Assembly (NCBI RefSeq): GCF_049243985.1
Contig: NC_135369.1
Span: 19,122,533 to 19,186,532 of the forward strand
DNA: 64,000 nt
Direction of reading: 5' to 3'
From: Paroedura picta
Lineage: Eukaryota > Chordata > Lepidosauria > Squamata > Gekkonidae
In this document: in pieces, positions 52,807-63,726 of the stretch
How positions within the stretch are numbered: the stretch's first letter is position 1
Layout of the letters: each line of letters starts with the position of its first letter
The notes under the pieces: generated by a model
Told to the model about the DNA's origin: nothing
Seen by the model: only the letters and a program-made list of their open reading frames with translations
Database searches by the model: none
Made by a program: the position numbers and the translations under genes

Positions 52807-52944
52807 CAGGGGTAGTCAAACTGCGGCCCTCCAGATGTCCATGGACTACAATTCCCAGGAGCCCCCTGCCAGCGTTCGCTGGCAGGGGGCTCCTGGGAAT
52901 TGTAGTCCATGGACATCTGGAGGGCCGCAGTTTGACTACCCCTG
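52807..52944. mobile_element. Palindromic hAT-type MITE, copy 7, exact 8-bp TSD
   Basis: 138 bp flanked by GCTTGAGC (52799-52806, 52945-52952); arms are a perfect inverted match as far as I compared them, indicating youth. Confidence 0.93.
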
Positions 52945-53304
52945 GCTTGAGCGTAAGCTACTTTGGGAGGCAATCCTGCAGGTACAATGGTTACAGATTG
53001 TTCCGGTTGCCTATAGAACTGCTGGAAAGGCCAGTGGAATGTTGAGGGGTAACCTTTTAGGATTCAGTCCTATATTTTCCTTCACGGGCCATATTCTGAA
53101 TGGCAAACTGTTTATCTATTTAGATATTGATATCCTGCTTCCTCCCCACCCCCAGGTAGGGACCCAAAACTGCTTTCAACATTGTTCTCACTTTCTCCAT
53201 TTGTATCCTCAACCCTGTGAGGTAGGTTAGGCCAAGAGTGACCGACTCAGCAATCTTCCATGCAGTTTGGCCAACCTCTAGGAGGTGCCTGGAGATGTCT
53301 TGGA

Positions 53305-53578
53305 GAGAGGCAGCTTGGGGTTGTGTTTAAGAGTGGCGGCTTCTAACGTGGCAAGCTGGGGTTGATTCCCCGCTCCTCCACATGCAGCCAGCTGGGCAAC
53401 CTTGGGCTGGTTACAGTCCTGTTAGAGCTGTTCTCACAGAGCAGTTCTGTCAGAGCTCTCTCAGCATCACCTACCTCACAGGGTGCCTGTTGTGGGGAGA
53501 GGAAGGGAAGGCAATTGTAAGCTGCTTTGAGACTCCTTTGGGTAGTGAAAAGTGGGGTATAAAAAACAACTCTTCTTG
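53305..53578 (+). repeat. tRNA-derived SINE family A
   Basis: GGCAGCTTGGGGTTGTGTTTA head, GGGGTTGATTCCCCGC, TAAGCTGCTTTGAGACTCCT tail. Confidence 0.8.
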
Positions 53579-53770
53579 CTATTACAGTTTATTTCTGGAC
53601 CACCCAGATCAGTTCCACTGAAGGAAATGGCGCCTTGGAGGGTGGCCTCTATGGTAATATACCGTTTTGAGGGTCCTCCCTTCCTTATCCTCCACCCTCC
53701 CCAGGCTCCACCCCAAAATCTCCAGGTATTTCCCTACACAGAGCTGGCAATCCATGCCAGAGGTTGGATT

Positions 53771-54285
53771 CGAACTTGGGTGTGTGTGTCTCTAACCATT
53801 GTACAGTGCTTTTCCGTTTGCCAAGCATGCCTGCTGTATTCTCTGACTTGGAGCCCAGGCTTAAATTAACCATTACACGAAATGCAGTCTGCTGCTTCAT
53901 ACGCATTTTGAGGAAACTTTACCGATCTTGAAAACAGAAGGCCAGAGGAAAGGTTATCCCTTGATTTTGTGGCCATGATATTGCAAGGATGCCTGCATCT
54001 AATGGTCTGTCCATTCTCTATAAACGTTGTGCTTCTTTTGCGTGTGGATGGCGTCTTGGCTGCTGATCCCGTGGTCTGCGTGGCTGGCCACGGAGAGATG
54101 TGCAGGGCCTTTGCCAGAGAGCTGACATAAGGAGATGTCTCCCGTCTGTGTACGCCTGGTGCTGAAGGCTCCTTGCCCAGCTAGAAAGCCCCTAGCAATC
54201 AGGAGCAGGTAGATAACAGCCATGGGATGGGGCCAGGAAAGGCAGCTGAGGGGCTTTCTGGCTGGTGGGAGCTGTTTGTTTAGAG
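53771..54285. other. Unassigned sequence
   Basis: A reversed tRNA-like piece (GGATTCGAACTTGGG) is at 53765-53780. Otherwise nothing recognised. Confidence 0.4.
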
Positions 54286-54410
54286 CAGCCCCTGAAATAA
54301 GTTTTCAGTCTTCAAGGATTCCCAGAAATGATGCCAGCTGGCTTACACACCCCCCAAAAATGATGTCACCGGAAGTGACATCACCACTCACATCCTTTGC
54401 CCCCTGCCTT

Positions 54411-54491
<81 letters not shown>
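54411..54491. repeat. (TAC/GTA)27 microsatellite
   Basis: 27 uninterrupted triplets, 81 bp, just after a repeat fragment with GATGTCACCGGAAGTGACAT. Likely highly polymorphic. Confidence 0.97.
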
Positions 54492-55980
54492 GGCAGCTCT
54501 GCCTCATGTTGGCTTGAAAGGAGGACAGGAGCTAAGACGGCTTGGACCACCCATTCCACGACTCAGCTAACTCCCCCCCACACGCACACTTTGAGTTTTA
54601 CACGCAAGGCCTAACCACCAAGCCCTCTGGGCAAAGGCAGCCCATTCCTTAGCTTGTGGCCAAGCCAATTAAAGCAGGATGGAAAATGTGCGGACCCCTC
54701 TGGACGTCCTGCGGACCTCCAGGAGTCTGCGGCTCTCAGGTTGGGAATCCCTGGTTTAGACAGAGCTTGTCTGAGAGGCCCCAGGTAGGAAGTCTGAGAA
54801 AGAGCCTGGCCCATCTGTGAGAGAGAGCGGCCTCCCTGTTGTTGCCTCATCGGCAGGCTCTTAAGAGCAAGCACATGACAGGGTTTTGGAAGCTGAGCTG
54901 GATGAGCCACTGCCCCTTGCCCAGCAGGGGAATTTCCACATGAGGGTTCATGGGTTGGAATTTCCTTCTGCAACCTGTTATGGTGCCGATTCCTCCTCAC
55001 CTTTAACATCCCTCCTTGGTCCAGCCTTTGCCCCGAAACTTCAGGCGTTCTTCATGCCCTGGCCATTTCCTCCAGAGAACTCAATGCCTCCTTCCTCCTC
55101 TTCCCATCCATGGTGGCGACAGCTCTCTCCTGCCCCCCAGGCTGGCTCAATAAGGTTTGGGGTAGTTTTTCTAGGAAGGGGGAGGAGGTGTCTCTTGCTG
55201 GCGAGAGCCGGCTGAGACTGGGAGGCCTCCTGCTGCGACTAGACAGCTTTGGACGGGACCCGTGATGGCCATTCAACAGGGCTTGTTAGCATTCTTTTCT
55301 GCTGTAAAACTGCACAAGGGGTCGGGTCTGCAGCTTCAGAGACAGCAGGGGTGGACGGGTGGGTGGAGAGAATCGTCACAATGCACCATTGTTGCAGGCC
55401 GTGGTTCGGCTCCAATCTGCTGAGGAATGTTTGGAAAACAGGTCAGGGTCAGAAGGGGACGTGAAGATAACCTAGCTCAACCCCTCGATTAAAGCTCTGG
55501 TATGGTTTATCCGCTCTCTATCTCCCCTCTCCCGGGAAGGGGGTGAGCAACTGTACCCGGATTCTCAGTCTGAATATAGCAAGTGGGTTATTCTTTTCGT
55601 GCCTTTGCTGTTCATAGTCGCTTTGTGGTGTTCGGCCAGAGGTTCCTACGGAGCTTTCAAGCAAGGCATGAACGCAGCTGTTTTTGTCTCTTGCCGGTCT
55701 TCAGTGCCTGGTGTTCAGAGGTGTGCTGCCTCTGCACATGGAGGTTCTGTTGGAATACTAATGTTAGTGATGAATTTTGCTGTACGCTTGAGAGCTACTG
55801 ACCCAGATGAGCATTGGATGCAATAGCAGCGAATCCCATAAGAACAAACAGCTTTGAAAGGAGAATAAATAGATTCATGGAAGATAGGCCCATCAGTGGC
55901 TATTAGTTGCAGTCTCTGTGAGGAACCTCCACATTCAGAGGGACTAAACCACTGAATCCCAGAGCTAGGCAGCAACATCA
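54492..55980. other. Unassigned sequence
   Basis: Contains several long but feature-free open frames and possible old repeat pieces. No exon with fitting splice sites and family motif was found. Confidence 0.4.
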
Positions 55981-56245
55981 GGGGAAGGCCACGGCCTCCA
56001 TGTCCTGTTGGCCCTCCAGCGGAACTGGTTGACCATTATGTGAGAGGATGCTGGACTAGGTGGACCCTCACTGGTCTGGTCCAGCAGGGCTCTCCTGATG
56101 TCCTTATGAGGGGAAGGCCTCAGCCTCCCTGCCCTGTTGCTGGCCCTCCAGAGGGAAAGGCTGGCCACTGTGTGATGAGGCAGGGGGCTGGACTAGATTG
56201 ACCCTCACTGATCTGTCCAGCAGGGCTCTCCTGATGTTCTTTTAA
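55981..56245 (+). repeat. LINE (CR1/L3-like) 3' end in two tandem copies
   Basis: GGGGAAGGCC(A/T)C...GACCCTCACTG(G/A)TCTG(G)TCCAGCAGGGCTCTCCTGATGT appears twice about 125 bases apart. Each ends like CCTTATG/TTCTTTTA. Confidence 0.65.
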
Positions 56246-57050
56246 ATTAAGCAATGTGTGAAGAAAGACTTTCTTTTTCCTTCCCAGAACTCCCAAATTA
56301 CGAGAGCGGCCACAAATATAGTCTCCAACCAGTGCATAATTTTATACATTTCTATCACGGTCCCCCCCAATCTGTTTTTTTTCACCCCTGTAAATTGCCA
56401 AGTCAACTCTCTGTGACTGGCCAGCCTGCTTGCTCAGCACCGGGAAATCGGCTGTGAGTGCATGCCAATGTTGTTCTCCTGTCTGTCACACCTCGTCCCT
56501 CCCCCAGCCGCCTCCTTTAAACTCAATAGTATCATTGTGGAGAAGATTTTTCTGGGCTGCGCATGAGGCTCCCTTGATGTCTCCTATCTCCCATGTCAGT
56601 TGGCCCCAATTATCGTACAGATCTGGAAGGACCTGCATTGGGGCATCTTTCAAGGTCACTATTTTGTGCTCCTTGTAAATAAAAGCATTTGTTATCTACA
56701 TTCAGTTAGAAACCTTTCCTTTTTGTTCCTAAAATTCAAACCACTGTCACTTAAGCCATCTGCAAACTTCTGCAATACCAGGCCGTTTATCCGAGGTAGG
56801 CTCAGTAGCTCAAGATAAGCTTTACAAGAGGTCAGTGGTCATTTGACACTCAAGGACTCCCAAGCAGTGCAGGTCCTGAGTCTGATGATGCCCGAATGAG
56901 TAAATTTTTGCAGCGTTGACGTTTGATTAAATGTGCATAGCGCTGGGCTTTGCAGCAGAAGCGATGCTTTCAGAATTGATCCCAAACAAATGATAACTTC
57001 AAATGCTAAGTTTCGTATTTCTGCTTGATCTCAGAATCTGTTAAATACCT
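56246..57050. other. Unassigned sequence
   Basis: A/T-richer stretch without recognisable genes or repeats. Confidence 0.4.
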
Positions 57051-57056
57051 TCCTTA

Positions 57057-57342
57057 TAAAGGTAAAGGTAAAGGTATCCCCTGTGCAAGCACCGAGTCAT
57101 GTCTGACCCTTGGGGTGACGCCCTCTAGCGTTTTCATGGCAGACTCAATACGGGGTGGTTTGCCAGTGCCTTCCCCAGTCATGACCGTTTACCCCCCAGC
57201 AGCAAGCTGGGTACTCATTTTACCGACCTCGGAAGGATGGAAGGCTGAGTCAACCTTGAGCCGGCTGCTGGGATTGAACTCCCAGCCTCATGGGCAAAGC
57301 TTTCAGACGGCTGCCTTACCACTCTGCGCCACAAGAGGCCCT
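57057..57342 (-). repeat. Sauria SINE, full-length-like
   Basis: The most complete copy here: GGTAAAGGTATCCCCTGTGC at the left, CGACCTCGGAAGGATGGAAG and GCTGAGTCAACCTTGAGCCG in the body, and CCACTCTGCGCCACAAGAGG at the tRNA end. Confidence 0.9.
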
Positions 57343-57529
57343 CTACCTTCCTTATACTACTTACTAATTTACCACTGATTTACTTTCTGCCTGTATTTTC
57401 AACATTGTTCTCACTTTCTCCATTTGTATCCTCCTAATGACCCTGAGAGGTAGGTTAGGCCAAGAGTGACTGGCCCAGCAATCTTCCGTGCAATTTTGCC
57501 AACCTCTAGGAGGTGCCTGGAGATGTCAG

Positions 57530-57812
57530 AGCGAGCCAGCTTGGTGTAGTGGTTAAGAGTGGCTGCTTCTTATTTGGCGAGTTGGGTTTGATTCCCCACT
57601 CCTCCACATGCAGCCAGTTGGGTGACCTTGGGCTCATCACAGTCCTGATAATTCTGTTCTCACTGTGCAGTTCTGTCTGAGTTCTCTCAGTCTCATCCAC
57701 TTGCCTCACAGGGTGTCTGTTGTGGGGAGAGGAAGAGAAGGTGATTAGCCACTTTGAAACTCCTTCAGGCAGGGAAAAGTGGGATACAAAACCCAACTCT
57801 TTTTCTTCTGGT
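57530..57812 (+). repeat. tRNA-derived SINE family A
   Basis: GAGCCAGCTTGGTGTAGTGG head, GGGTTTGATTCCCCAC B box, AGCCACTTTGAAACTCCTTC tail. A GTGGCACC-type repeat piece follows at 57838-57925 and another at 58050-58150. Confidence 0.85.
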
Positions 57813-58529
57813 ATTTCCCATTTCATTATGTCTGGGGAAGTGTGTGTACACACAGAAGCTTGCACTTTGAATAGAACTTTGTTGGTCTTAAAAGGTGCCA
57901 CTGGACTAAAATCAGACCAAAATGGCTACTATTTGTTTATTGTTTAAACTAATTTAAATAATTAATTTGTAATTTAAATTGTATACTGCCCCTTGCCTTA
58001 TGGCTACTGACATGGATCTTTCCAGAGGTTGCTTGCCAAAGCAAAAAGTTTTGAACAAAGTGTGAATCCAGTGGCACCTTTAAGATCAATAAGAGTTTTA
58101 TTTTGGGGTTAAGCCTTCATTTGCATGGCCACTTCTTCAGATACACTGAAACAGAGTCACCTGCCATTACATATAGGCCGAAGGTGTTGCCAGGAAGGGC
58201 CAATTAGAGCCAAACTGCATAACTAACTTGGCAATGAATACAGCTACGACTGGATGAAGGCGCTTGATAAGGCCTGTGAATAGCAGCAAAACAGCAAACA
58301 GCTTAATAAAGGATTTTACAGCAGATGCAAGAACAGAATGTTAGCACGTGCCGTGAGATAAGAAAACGATATGTCTGAAGCCATGGGTTTTCCATATTTT
58401 TCTTGAGTGTCGCAATAACTTATAACTCCATAATCTTACTTTCTAGCTGGTTTCTAAAGATCTTTTGCAATAGAATGGCTGCTTTGAGAGCACCCATTGC
58501 ATGTTCAGGAAGCTCGAGGCAGTCTCCTA

Positions 58530-58632
58530 CAGTAGCGGTCCGCAACCTTTTTTAGGTTGCAGCCCGTTGCCAAGGGGTGGGGGGAGAGGGCAACCAGGGG
58601 GCACCGCGCATGCGCAGCAGCCCCCCGCAAAC
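58530..58632. mobile_element. Truncated copy of the NRF1-motif hAT-type element
   Basis: AGTAGCGGTCCGCAACCTTT, GGGGAGAGGGCAACCAGGGG, GCACCGCGCATGCGCAGCAG match the left end of the elements at 22703 and 29750. The right end is missing. Confidence 0.7.
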
Positions 58633-59580
58633 CAGCTTCCCCAGAAATGATAAGTGCAAGTCAGGGCAGTAGTTGTTGGACTCCTGCAAGTCCAAAGATG
58701 TTTTTTCTGAAAGAGGCACACCATTGCCTCTTTTAATCCCTTTGGGAATTCTCCTGTTGAGAGGGAGAGGTTGATTATTTCCTGGAAAGGGGGGGGAGTC
58801 TGGTGTTCATGAAAGCCTGGTGTGCACAGTGTTAGAAAACGAGCTAGGGATTAAATGAGGCTCCTCTGAAGTATATGTTTGTCCCCCTGTGTTAAAAACA
58901 CTTTAGTGTTGGACTCCCCCCCCCTTACCTGCCTTAACAAGAAATGACGCAGTTTCTCATACTGTGAAACCAAATTTTTGATGCCCATTGTGGGTTTTTT
59001 AAAATGCAGGAACGGTGTTAGACAAGGCTTAGTAATTCTTCTCTGAAACGGAATGGTTTTCTGTTCTAGAATTATTTATTAATTCTAGATTTCTATACTG
59101 CCCTTCCATATGGCTCTGTGCGGTTCACATGTAATACTGCAACAAATATAACAATCATAACATAACCCGTCAGAAAGAACAATGTTTAAACAGGAACAGG
59201 AACATTGACACACCTTTGGGTGTCTGCCAATCAAGTCTGCCGCATGTTGTGTCTACTGGGAATACTCCTAGCAAGGTGCTTCACTACCAAACTGCTGTGC
59301 CCCATTCCTGTAGCTCTCCCTCTGAGCTTCCAAAGCAGGCTTTCGGGACGTACAGGCGGTTCCTCAATGTTTTCGCATCTGCCAAGCTGTTCCATCGAGG
59401 AACGAACCCCCAGATCCTTTTGGAAGTGGCATGCGTTCTGTCTGCAAAAAGCAGAAGGGCGCATGAGTCACGGCAGCATTCCAAAGCATGTGGGCGTCAA
59501 GCCAATGAGCAGTGCCTCCTTGTGCCAGGCAAGAAGAATGGCTTCCTCTGAAAGTCCGGGGCAGCCGAATTCGCACGTTT
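58633..59580. other. Spacer with a short LINE tail
   Basis: The LINE tail is at 59075-59130 (TTTCTATACTGCCCTTCC). Remaining bases are unassigned. Confidence 0.4.
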
Positions 59581-59584
59581 CCCT

Positions 59585-59695
59585 TTGACTGTGAGCCCAA
59601 CGTCAGCCAGCTGGTTGTGTGTGGAGGAGTGGGGAATCAAACCCAGTTCACCAGGTTAGAAGCTGCCACTCTTGACCGCTACATCATGCTGGATG
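59585..59695 (-). repeat. tRNA-derived SINE family A, head only
   Basis: AACGTCAGCCAGCTGGTTGT, GGGGAATCAAACCCAGTTCA (B box complement), CTTGACCGCTACATCATGCT. Confidence 0.65.
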
Positions 59696-59722
59696 CTTGT
59701 GGGCATCCAAAAGGCTCTGGAT

Positions 59723-59858
59723 CAGGGGTAGTCAAACTGCGGCCCTCCAGATGTCCGTGGACTACAATTCCCAGGAGCCCCTGCCAGCGAATGCTGGCAG
59801 GGGCTCCTGGGAATTGTAGTCCACGGACATTTGGAGGGCCGCAGTTTGACTACCCCTG
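59723..59858. mobile_element. Palindromic hAT-type MITE, copy 8, exact 8-bp TSD
   Basis: 136 bp flanked by CTCTGGAT (59715-59722, 59859-59866). Both arms carry the paired change CCGTGG/CCACGG, so the copy was templated as a hairpin-like palindrome or repaired symmetrically. Confidence 0.93.
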
Positions 59859-59866
59859 CTCTGGAT

Positions 59867-60765
59867 AGTCGTTGAGACAGACCTTGTCCTCTGGAGAAGG
59901 ATAACCTGTTTTCGGGCTATACTACTTAGAGTGGCCAGCAGGTGGGGTTCCTCCAAACCAAATTCTTCCTGCGTTTAGGAAAGCGAACATTATGGGAGCA
60001 ACTTCTGCTAAACCCCTGTTCCTGATGTGCTAGCTTTCTGTGGGCAGGGGAATTCTATGAGAAGGAAATCCCTTACACTTGGAAAGGTTGTCAAGAGGAA
60101 AAGATTCCCATCTGGCCTTTTGCTTAATATGATGGTTTTCTCTAGTGTTTATTGTCTGCCTTTGGAGATCTGAGGCGGCTTATGTGTAGTGAGTCAGTAA
60201 AATCAACAAAATGGGACAATCAGGTATTTTAGGTATTTTAGACATCTGGTACCCCCAGAAAGAAGTGGAGCATAGCAAGACAAGACATCAAGTGGTGCAG
60301 GAATTTCATAATAGGTTCCTACGTACCAATAGGGTCTATGCAGCAATGTAGACCAGGCTTTCTTATACAGCCCCGGAAGGTTTCACCGATTGGGTGGGAG
60401 TTAATTTTTAAGAAATTATGGGATGATGTGTCTGTATATGATAGGCCTGGAGGGGGTGAGGCTCGCCACACATGGTAGCGACTGGAGTCGAGAGAGTTAA
60501 CTGCCCTTATTTTAACTTAATGGGGGACGGGAGAGAGCAGCATAGGCCTGCCTGGCCCAGTTTCAGCCAGCTCCCACTGCAGCTCCTGCTGGTGAAGAAG
60601 AGCAAACTGGTAGCCAGCCCAGAGTACAGGAATGGTCCTGTTCACAACTCATCTGAAAGTATTTCTCTGTGCTGTGGGAGTGGCCCGGTGATGTCACATC
60701 CACTGGGAGTGTCTGGGTGATCACTTCTGGTGACATGTGACTTCCCGAGGCGTGGCAGAGAGGTG
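59867..60765. other. Unassigned sequence
   Basis: No gene recognised; diverged repeat (GGGGCTTCTCGAAGCCTGAA, TTTCAGGGGTTTCTCAACAG) follows at 60770-60860. Confidence 0.4.
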
Positions 60766-60949
60766 TGGCCTGCTGACATCACTTCTGGGGCTTCTCGAAG
60801 CCTGAAGAATGTTTCAGGGGTTTCTCAACAGTAAAAAGGTTGAAAAAAGTTGGCGTAGTAGACCATAGCCTTAAGCGTTTATCCAGGTAAGTTTGTGAAC
60901 TATTTTGCCCAGGGCAACTCTGTTGCTGGCATAGAAAAGCCTGCTCGAA

Positions 60950-61275
60950 TAGAATCATACAATGCTAGAATTGGAAGGGGCCATACAGGCCATCTAGTAC
61001 AACCCCCTGCTCTACGCTGGATCAGCCTAAAACTTCCAGGATAAGTATCTGTCCAGCCGCTGCTTGAAGACTACTGTGGATTTCCACCCCACCCCCATCT
61101 AGCTGATATTGTTCTGCACAAAGATTTAAAGCCATTACTGTGGGTCCTGTTCTCTGCTGCCAACAGGAACCTTTCCTGCCCTCCTCCAAGGGACAAACTT
61201 TAAGCCCCCCTCCCAACCTCCTCTTTTCCAGGCTGAACATTCCCAAGTCCCTCAGCCTTTCCACGTAGGGCTGAA
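60950..61275 (-). repeat. CR1 LINE 3' end
   Basis: AATCATACAATGCTAGAATT, CCATCTAGTACAACCCCCTG, CTCCTCTTTTCCAGGCTGAA, AAGTCCCTCAGCCTTTCCAC. A second, shorter piece of the same family is at 63365-63470. Confidence 0.85.
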
Positions 61276-61559
61276 TAGGTCAGTTGTATAGTTTGTGGAA
61301 AGCCACAAACTATACAACTTTCCTGACCTATTTGGACAGGCCATTCCACAAGGCAGGAGCCACACCATGGAGCATTAAAAAAAACAACAGTAGAATCACC
61401 TAATTAGGTGATTCCCCCCCCCCCCACCTGTACTCTGGAATGGTTATCTGGCTTGATTGCTCAGGTGAGAACAAGGCCAAATGCAGCCAAGGTGCCAAGA
61501 GTGGAGAGGTGGTAACTAGACTCAGATGGAAAGGGAAAGCAGCTTTGGCTGCCTCTGGT

Positions 61560-61695
61560 CAGGGGTAGTCAATCTGTGGTCCTCCAGATCTTCATGGACT
61601 ACAATTCCCATGGGCCTCTGCCAGCAAACACTGGCAGGGGCTCATGGGAATTGTAGTCCACGGACATCTGGAGGACCACAGGTTGGCTACCCCTG
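61560..61695. mobile_element. Palindromic hAT-type MITE, copy 9, exact 8-bp TSD
   Basis: 136 bp flanked by CCTCTGGT (61552-61559, 61696-61703); several arm mismatches (GATCTTCATGG versus CCACGGACATC), so older than its duplication alone suggests. Confidence 0.92.
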
Positions 61696-61703
61696 CCTCT
61701 GGT

Positions 61704-62190
61704 GAAGGAAAGGAAGTCTGGTGTGTCTTGCAGGAGATGGAGGGGGCAGGCTGAACAGGAGGAGGGGGAGAGAGAGGATTCCTCTTGGCAGAAGGAGAAA
61801 AAAAAAGAAGAAATAGGGGGGAAATTGGCCCATCAAAGGCAAGCGAGTTTAGGAATTTGTGTGCTATGATGCTTACCAGAATTGGATTTCCCCTTTCTGT
61901 CTTCTGTAGATAATTCAGCCCTGCCTGTTATCTCCATATTGCTTTGATCACAGAGAGTTTTTAGAATATTCTCCTTGCTTGGCTGATGGCATTCCTATAA
62001 TGTCTTTCTATCCGATGGTTACTGGTTTCATTTGCTAGGTAAATTATGACTTGTGAGGTAATGTTCTTTTTTTTTCCTTGTTATTTTCGGTTGTTTCTTC
62101 TGTTGTGCAAATGTTTGTCTTTGTAGTTTTTTTTAAAAATTGATCTGTTGTTTTAGAAGTGTGACAAATTGCAGGGGAGACAAAGCTGTA
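61704..62190. other. Unassigned sequence
   Basis: Purine-rich 61740-61830 then T-rich; no gene seen. Confidence 0.4.
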
Positions 62191-62193
62191 TGG

Positions 62194-62329
62194 CAGGGGT
62201 AGTCAAATTGTGGCCCTCCAGATGTCCATGGACTACAATTCCCATGAGCCCGTGCCAGCATTTGCTGGCAGGGGCTCATGGGAATTGTAGTCCATGGACA
62301 TCTGGAAGGCCGCAGTTTGACTACCCCTG
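62194..62329. mobile_element. Palindromic hAT-type MITE, copy 10
   Basis: 136 bp; flanks CTGTATGG and CTCTACGG agree at 6 of 8 bases, a decayed target duplication. Confidence 0.9.
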
Positions 62330-62865
62330 CTCTACGGCATTGAGTGGGTTAGTGGGGTGTGGGCTGGCTCCTGCACAGTGTCCAACCAAGGTATGGCCAC
62401 AGCTGCCTTCTGGAAGCTGAGAGCCGTCCGTCTTTGTGTACCCAAGGGCTCAGTAAAGGACCATTTCTGTAAGGCAACCGGAGATGGTCTCGGGAGTGAA
62501 CGGTTGCTGTTTCTGGCCAGTCTTGGCCAGCAGGCCTGGATTGCTGTTTGCCAGGTCCTGCTCTATTTTCGGGAACTGAGCAGGTTGTCAACTGTGCCAA
62601 GGCATTTCCCAAATCAACCTGTGCCAAAAGTACAGGAATGAAAACTAGTGTTGACTGTGTTTGTGTATATCAAGCATGTCTTGACTGGTTCAGGAACTGG
62701 AATTCTGTTTCTAGTATGGATTCAGGCAAATAATTACTATTTTGGGTAATTTGCCTTATTTCCATGTTATGGTATTGTCCCCCCAGATTAGTTGATAGTG
62801 CGAGTTGTGGGACAGGACAGAAGGTGAGCAACGCAGAGAAGCGCCAGAACCTGGATCCTTGTTCA
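62330..62865. other. Unassigned sequence
   Basis: No recognisable gene or repeat. Confidence 0.4.
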
Positions 62866-63109
62866 GCAATTTATTTGTTATTATTTATTTCATTTATAGG
62901 CCACCCTTTCCGGTCAGATTGAGGGCAGCGGACAACAATTGTATTAGAGCATTCCGATAAAACAGTAAGGTCAACAGAAGAATAAAACAGATAGAAACAA
63001 TATTTTAAATGCACCACTTGTGTTTCATTTCATGGCCTTACTTCTATCTATGTCTGTCCGACCATTTTAAGGTAGGAAACTGGAGTGGGGTAGTTAATTT
63101 TACTTATTT

Positions 63110-63330
63110 GCCCCTGGCCTCATTCGTATGCCTGGTGGAAGAGAGCTGTTTTGCAGGCCCTGCGGAATTTGGATAGCTCCGTCAGGGCTGAGTTTCTTCC
63201 GGCAACATATTCCACCATGCCAGGGCCAGTGTCGGAAAGGCGCTGTCCCTGGTCGAAGCCAGGCGCACTTCCTTAGTGCCAGGAACCACCAACATACTGG
63301 CATTCATTGATCTTCGTGTTCTTCGAGGAG
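63110..63330 (-). repeat. L2-like LINE fragment
   Basis: GAGAGCTGTTTTGCAGGCCC, TGCGGAATTTGGATAGCTCC, CATTCGTATGCCTGGTGGA; minus-strand late RT residues. Confidence 0.7.
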
Positions 63331-63487
63331 AGAAGCAGTCCCTTAGAGAGAGGCAGTCCCTTAGATACAGCCCCCCTCTCAACCTCCTCTTTTCCATGCT
63401 GAACATTCCCAAGTCCCTCAGCCTTTCCACGCAGGGCTGAATAGGTCAGTTTTGTATAGTTTGCAGAAGGCTAGGTGAAGCTGCTAG

Positions 63488-63590
63488 GGATGCCCAGACT
63501 TTTGCTCTCCAGATGTCCACGGACTACAATTCCCATGAGCCTCTGGGCTCATGGGAATTGTAGTCCCTGGACATCTGGAGAGCCACGGTA
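63488..63590. mobile_element. Degraded short palindromic MITE
   Basis: CCAGATGTCCACGGACTACA, ATTCCCATGAGCCTCTGGGC and its complement to GGACATCTGGAGAGCC; ends and TSD lost. Confidence 0.75.
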
Positions 63591-63599
63591 TATATACCA

Positions 63600-63725
63600 C
63601 TGCCTTACACTGCATCTGACCCTTGGTCCGTCAAGATTGACCTGCTCTACTCTGACTTCTGCTCTTTCCCATCATCCGCTTTCTGAACTTTTTAACTGTA
63701 GATGCCGGGGATTGCATGTAGGCTG
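63600..63725 (-). repeat. tRNA-derived SINE family C
   Basis: CACTGCATCTGACCCTTGGT, CCGTCAAGATTGACCTGCTC, CTTTTTAACTGTAGATGCCG and GGGGATTGCATG read on the minus strand as the body and B-box region of the family whose head is at 33537. Confidence 0.6.
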
Positions 63726-63726
63726 A

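Noticed and set aside
54390-54614. Poly-Tyr protein
   Set aside because: Translation of the (TAC)27 microsatellite.
18393-62329. CRISPR-like or satellite array made by the repeated 136-bp palindrome
   Set aside because: Copies are dispersed, have their own 8-bp target duplications, and are separated by kilobases; they are transposon insertions in a vertebrate genome.
63690-63703. TTTTTAACTGTAG as a splice acceptor for the last open frame
   Set aside because: The same bases belong to a tRNA-derived SINE in minus orientation (TTTTTAACTG..GATGCCGGGGATTG), so the acceptor is probably fortuitous.
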